Below, in pieces: positions 62,265-64,000 of a stretch of DNA of 64,000 nt. A program made the position numbers and the translations under genes. Positions within the stretch are counted from its first letter, which is position 1, and every line of letters starts with the position of its first letter. The notes beneath the pieces are model-generated. The model was not told the DNA's origin and ran no database searches. It worked only from the letters and a program-made list of their open reading frames with translations. The DNA is from Branchiostoma floridae (Eukaryota > Chordata > Leptocardii > Amphioxiformes > Branchiostomatidae), in contig NC_049986.1 in NCBI RefSeq assembly GCF_000003815.2, positions 17,001,375-17,065,374 on the forward strand. Reading direction: 5' to 3'.

Positions 62265-63965
62265 CTATCTCTTCCTGGTCCTTTTTGCTGGTGGTGGTGT
62301 AGCTGTCTCCTTGTTTGGCACGACTCTGTCACAAATGTGTTCTAGAGGTTTCGGTTTGCCTCTGTTTACTGGCTGTGAACAATGCACTATTGCAACATGC
62401 CATATTGGCTTGTCTGTGTCAAAGAATGACATCTTGTCATAACCTTTAGCTGTGATTTGGTCCATGGCTTCTTGTAGCAGCTTCTTCACATCAGACCTCT
62501 TTGTCGTGTGTTTTAACTCGAAGATGTACTGGACCTGTTTTCTCGCTGTGACCACGCAGATGTCTGCACGTCCTGAGGCAGTTTGTGGCTCTGATATTGG
62601 CCTGTTGTTAGATATGTACAATGCTGTGTGGAAAATGATGTGAACATAGCCCTCTTTATCGTTTATATGTTTGGAAGCGTCATATGGGATGGATGTGACT
62701 AAGTCGGCCATTTTAGCTACAAAGTAATCAGGCTTTTCCTCGTCAAGGTCGGTAGATATGCCCAGGAATTTGTTATTGTTCCTCTGTAGCAGGTTGGGTG
62801 CCTCGCACAAGTACTGTACGTTGGGTGAGTACACGCCTTCTCCTTTCTCCAGCAGGTAGTTGTCCACTAGTCTGTACTTGAAGCTGTCCTTGATCATGTC
62901 GTCGGGGTCACAGTTTTCGTTGTACTCGTCCAGCCAGGACTTCAGGTCCCCGTCTGTGATGTCCTCGATGGCCCAGAGATCGTGCTCGTTGTTGGTTTTC
63001 TTCAGAACGTCGCTGTACTTGGCGATCATCCTGGTCAGGACGTACCAGTGCGCGTCTGTGAAGTGGTCGGTGTTGAAGCGTGGGCGTCTCTGTCCCTCCC
63101 AGTCCCCTCCCATCTCCGCCAGGTAGACCAGCCGGCCGATCGCTCCCCCCGTCGTGCGGAAGATGGCGATTAAGTCCTTGTCTGATGGTACCCAATCCGT
63201 GTCTCTGACGATCTCCCAAAGCTTGCGTATGTCACTGGGGCTCCTCAATGTATAGAGGTAGCGTTCCTTGTACTTGCTGTCGTTGAGTGAGGGGTACTGG
63301 ATATACTTGTCAAGGATATCTTCGTACCCTGCGTGTTGATAGGCCAAGGCTATCACTGACCGGGTACTGCCCGTGAGCCAGCCCAGGGCGTCCCGAGACT
63401 CTCCTATCGCACACAGCTGCTTGACGAAGTTTTCCCCTTGGATTTGCTTGTCTCTGTGTTCATGTGTTTTGATGTAAGCCTCTTGCAACTCGTCTACTGC
63501 AACTATTGGTCTCTTACCAGCGGAAACTAGGAAGCTAATCATTTCATTGATGTCTCTCCGAGTGATCTGTTGTAGTTCGACGGGAAGGGAGTTGAACTTC
63601 TCCCGCAGAGGCTGGCATTTTTGTACCTCCTCATACAAGGCTTCGGAGGGAAGTTTGAGGCCACTTGAACACAAAACGTACGCTGTGATAAATCTATCGT
63701 CTAGCTTCCTCCGGACCACTTGTCGGAGAGACTCGATCAAAAACGTTTTACCGACCGACTTCCATCCCGTGAGAAGAACCCCATTGTGATTGTGCCTACC
63801 TTTGTACAACGAATAAATGGAATGAATTAAGGTGTCAACACTGGCCCGATTTCTGTCAGACACGAAGTAAGGTCCGATACTGTCTCTGGGATCGTTCTGC
63901 AGTTCTTCCCAACACTGGTAGAAACTTTCTGAGAAGCGTCTCTGGTCCGTGAAGTCGATACTCAT
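62265..63965 (-). CDS. Intronless P-loop ATPase + PD-(D/E)XK nuclease protein with basic tail
   Basis: A single open frame of 566 residues from ATG 63965. A splice acceptor-like TTTTCAG abuts the ATG, so a 5' UTR exon may lie beyond the window. Walker A GWKSVGKT is at residues 67-74 and Walker B PIVAVDELQ at ~153-161 (DE at 158-159), followed by a WLTGSTRS sensor-like segment (~196-203), as in archaeal/bacterial ATPases of the AAA-ATPase-like class. The C-terminal nuclease fold shows GRADI (465-469, acidic D468), YIFELK (E483, K485) and a downstream QI..KGY, the layout of PDDEXK_9/DUF1703 nucleases. The end, PPPAKRTRKR, is a likely nuclear localisation signal. The reaction is inferred: ATP-controlled DNA cleavage. 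This pairing is common in prokaryotes and occurs in some eukaryotic conflict or Crinkler-type proteins. All visible catalytic residues are intact. Confidence 0.75.
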   Translation of the reverse strand: MSIDFTDQRRFSESFYQCWEELQNDPRDSIGPYFVSDRNRASVDTLIHSIYSLYKGRHNHNGVLLTGWKSVGKTFLIESLRQVVRRKLDDRFITAYVLCSSGLKLPSEALYEEVQKCQPLREKFNSLPVELQQITRRDINEMISFLVSAGKRPIVAVDELQEAYIKTHEHRDKQIQGENFVKQLCAIGESRDALGWLTGSTRSVIALAYQHAGYEDILDKYIQYPSLNDSKYKERYLYTLRSPSDIRKLWEIVRDTDWVPSDKDLIAIFRTTGGAIGRLVYLAEMGGDWEGQRRPRFNTDHFTDAHWYVLTRMIAKYSDVLKKTNNEHDLWAIEDITDGDLKSWLDEYNENCDPDDMIKDSFKYRLVDNYLLEKGEGVYSPNVQYLCEAPNLLQRNNNKFLGISTDLDEEKPDYFVAKMADLVTSIPYDASKHINDKEGYVHIIFHTALYISNNRPISEPQTASGRADICVVTARKQVQYIFELKHTTKRSDVKKLLQEAMDQITAKGYDKMSFFDTDKPIWHVAIVHCSQPVNRGKPKPLEHICDRVVPNKETATPPPAKRTRKR

Positions 63966-64000
63966 TCTGAAAATTGTTGCCAACTCAACCCCAGCAACAG

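Noticed and set aside
63966-63983. Six-codon N-terminal extension of the ATPase-nuclease
   Set aside because: It relies on a TTG start; the first ATG is at 63965 and the extension overlaps an acceptor-like TTTTCAG.

Overview
The window is an intron-rich, AT-rich animal genome segment packed with short inverted-repeat elements. Gene content and protein similarity point to an invertebrate deuterostome. I think amphioxus (Branchiostoma) is most likely, but this is inference. A run of exactly 100 Ns marks an assembly gap. I worked out exon structures by hand from splice signals, reading phase and recalled vertebrate orthologues; most joins are phase-consistent.

Layout: (1) 1-9.4 kb, minus strand: 5' part of an AKNA-like microtubule-organisation gene that runs off the left edge. 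(2) 9.4-12.7 kb: no gene seen. (3) 12.8-24.7 kb, plus strand: ZDHHC23-like palmitoyltransferase, with a probable noncoding first exon and five coding exons. A 25-copy 42-bp minisatellite grown from the exon 4/intron junction repeats the splice donor. (4) 24.7-30.6 kb: intergenic, with a 62-bp minisatellite and a MITE. (5) 30.6-46.1 kb, minus strand: complete golgin-97 (GOLGA1) gene with 27 coding exons, ending in a GRIP domain, including three tandem near-identical 90-nt exons and an intronic RTE-type LINE fragment. (6) 46.2-47.8 kb, plus strand: FKBPL-like TPR protein, coding region in one exon, divergent from GOLGA1. (7) 51.1-53.6 kb, minus strand: ARPC5 with an AT-AC (U12-type) first intron. 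(8) 54.0-59.9 kb, plus strand: RPL35, head-to-head with ARPC5, with an exon 1 coding only the start Met and a 4.5-kb first intron holding the gap. (9) 62.3-64.0 kb, minus strand: intronless P-loop ATPase plus PD-(D/E)XK nuclease protein with a basic tail.

GOLGA1, ARPC5/ARPC5L and RPL35 are also neighbours at human 9q33.3, so this looks like ancient microsynteny. With AKNA (9q32) and FKBPL (6p21) it suggests a segment of the chordate proto-MHC paralogon. The most unusual items are the splice-donor minisatellite in ZDHHC23, the tandem exon array in GOLGA1, and the ATPase-nuclease gene, which resembles prokaryotic or conflict-system proteins.
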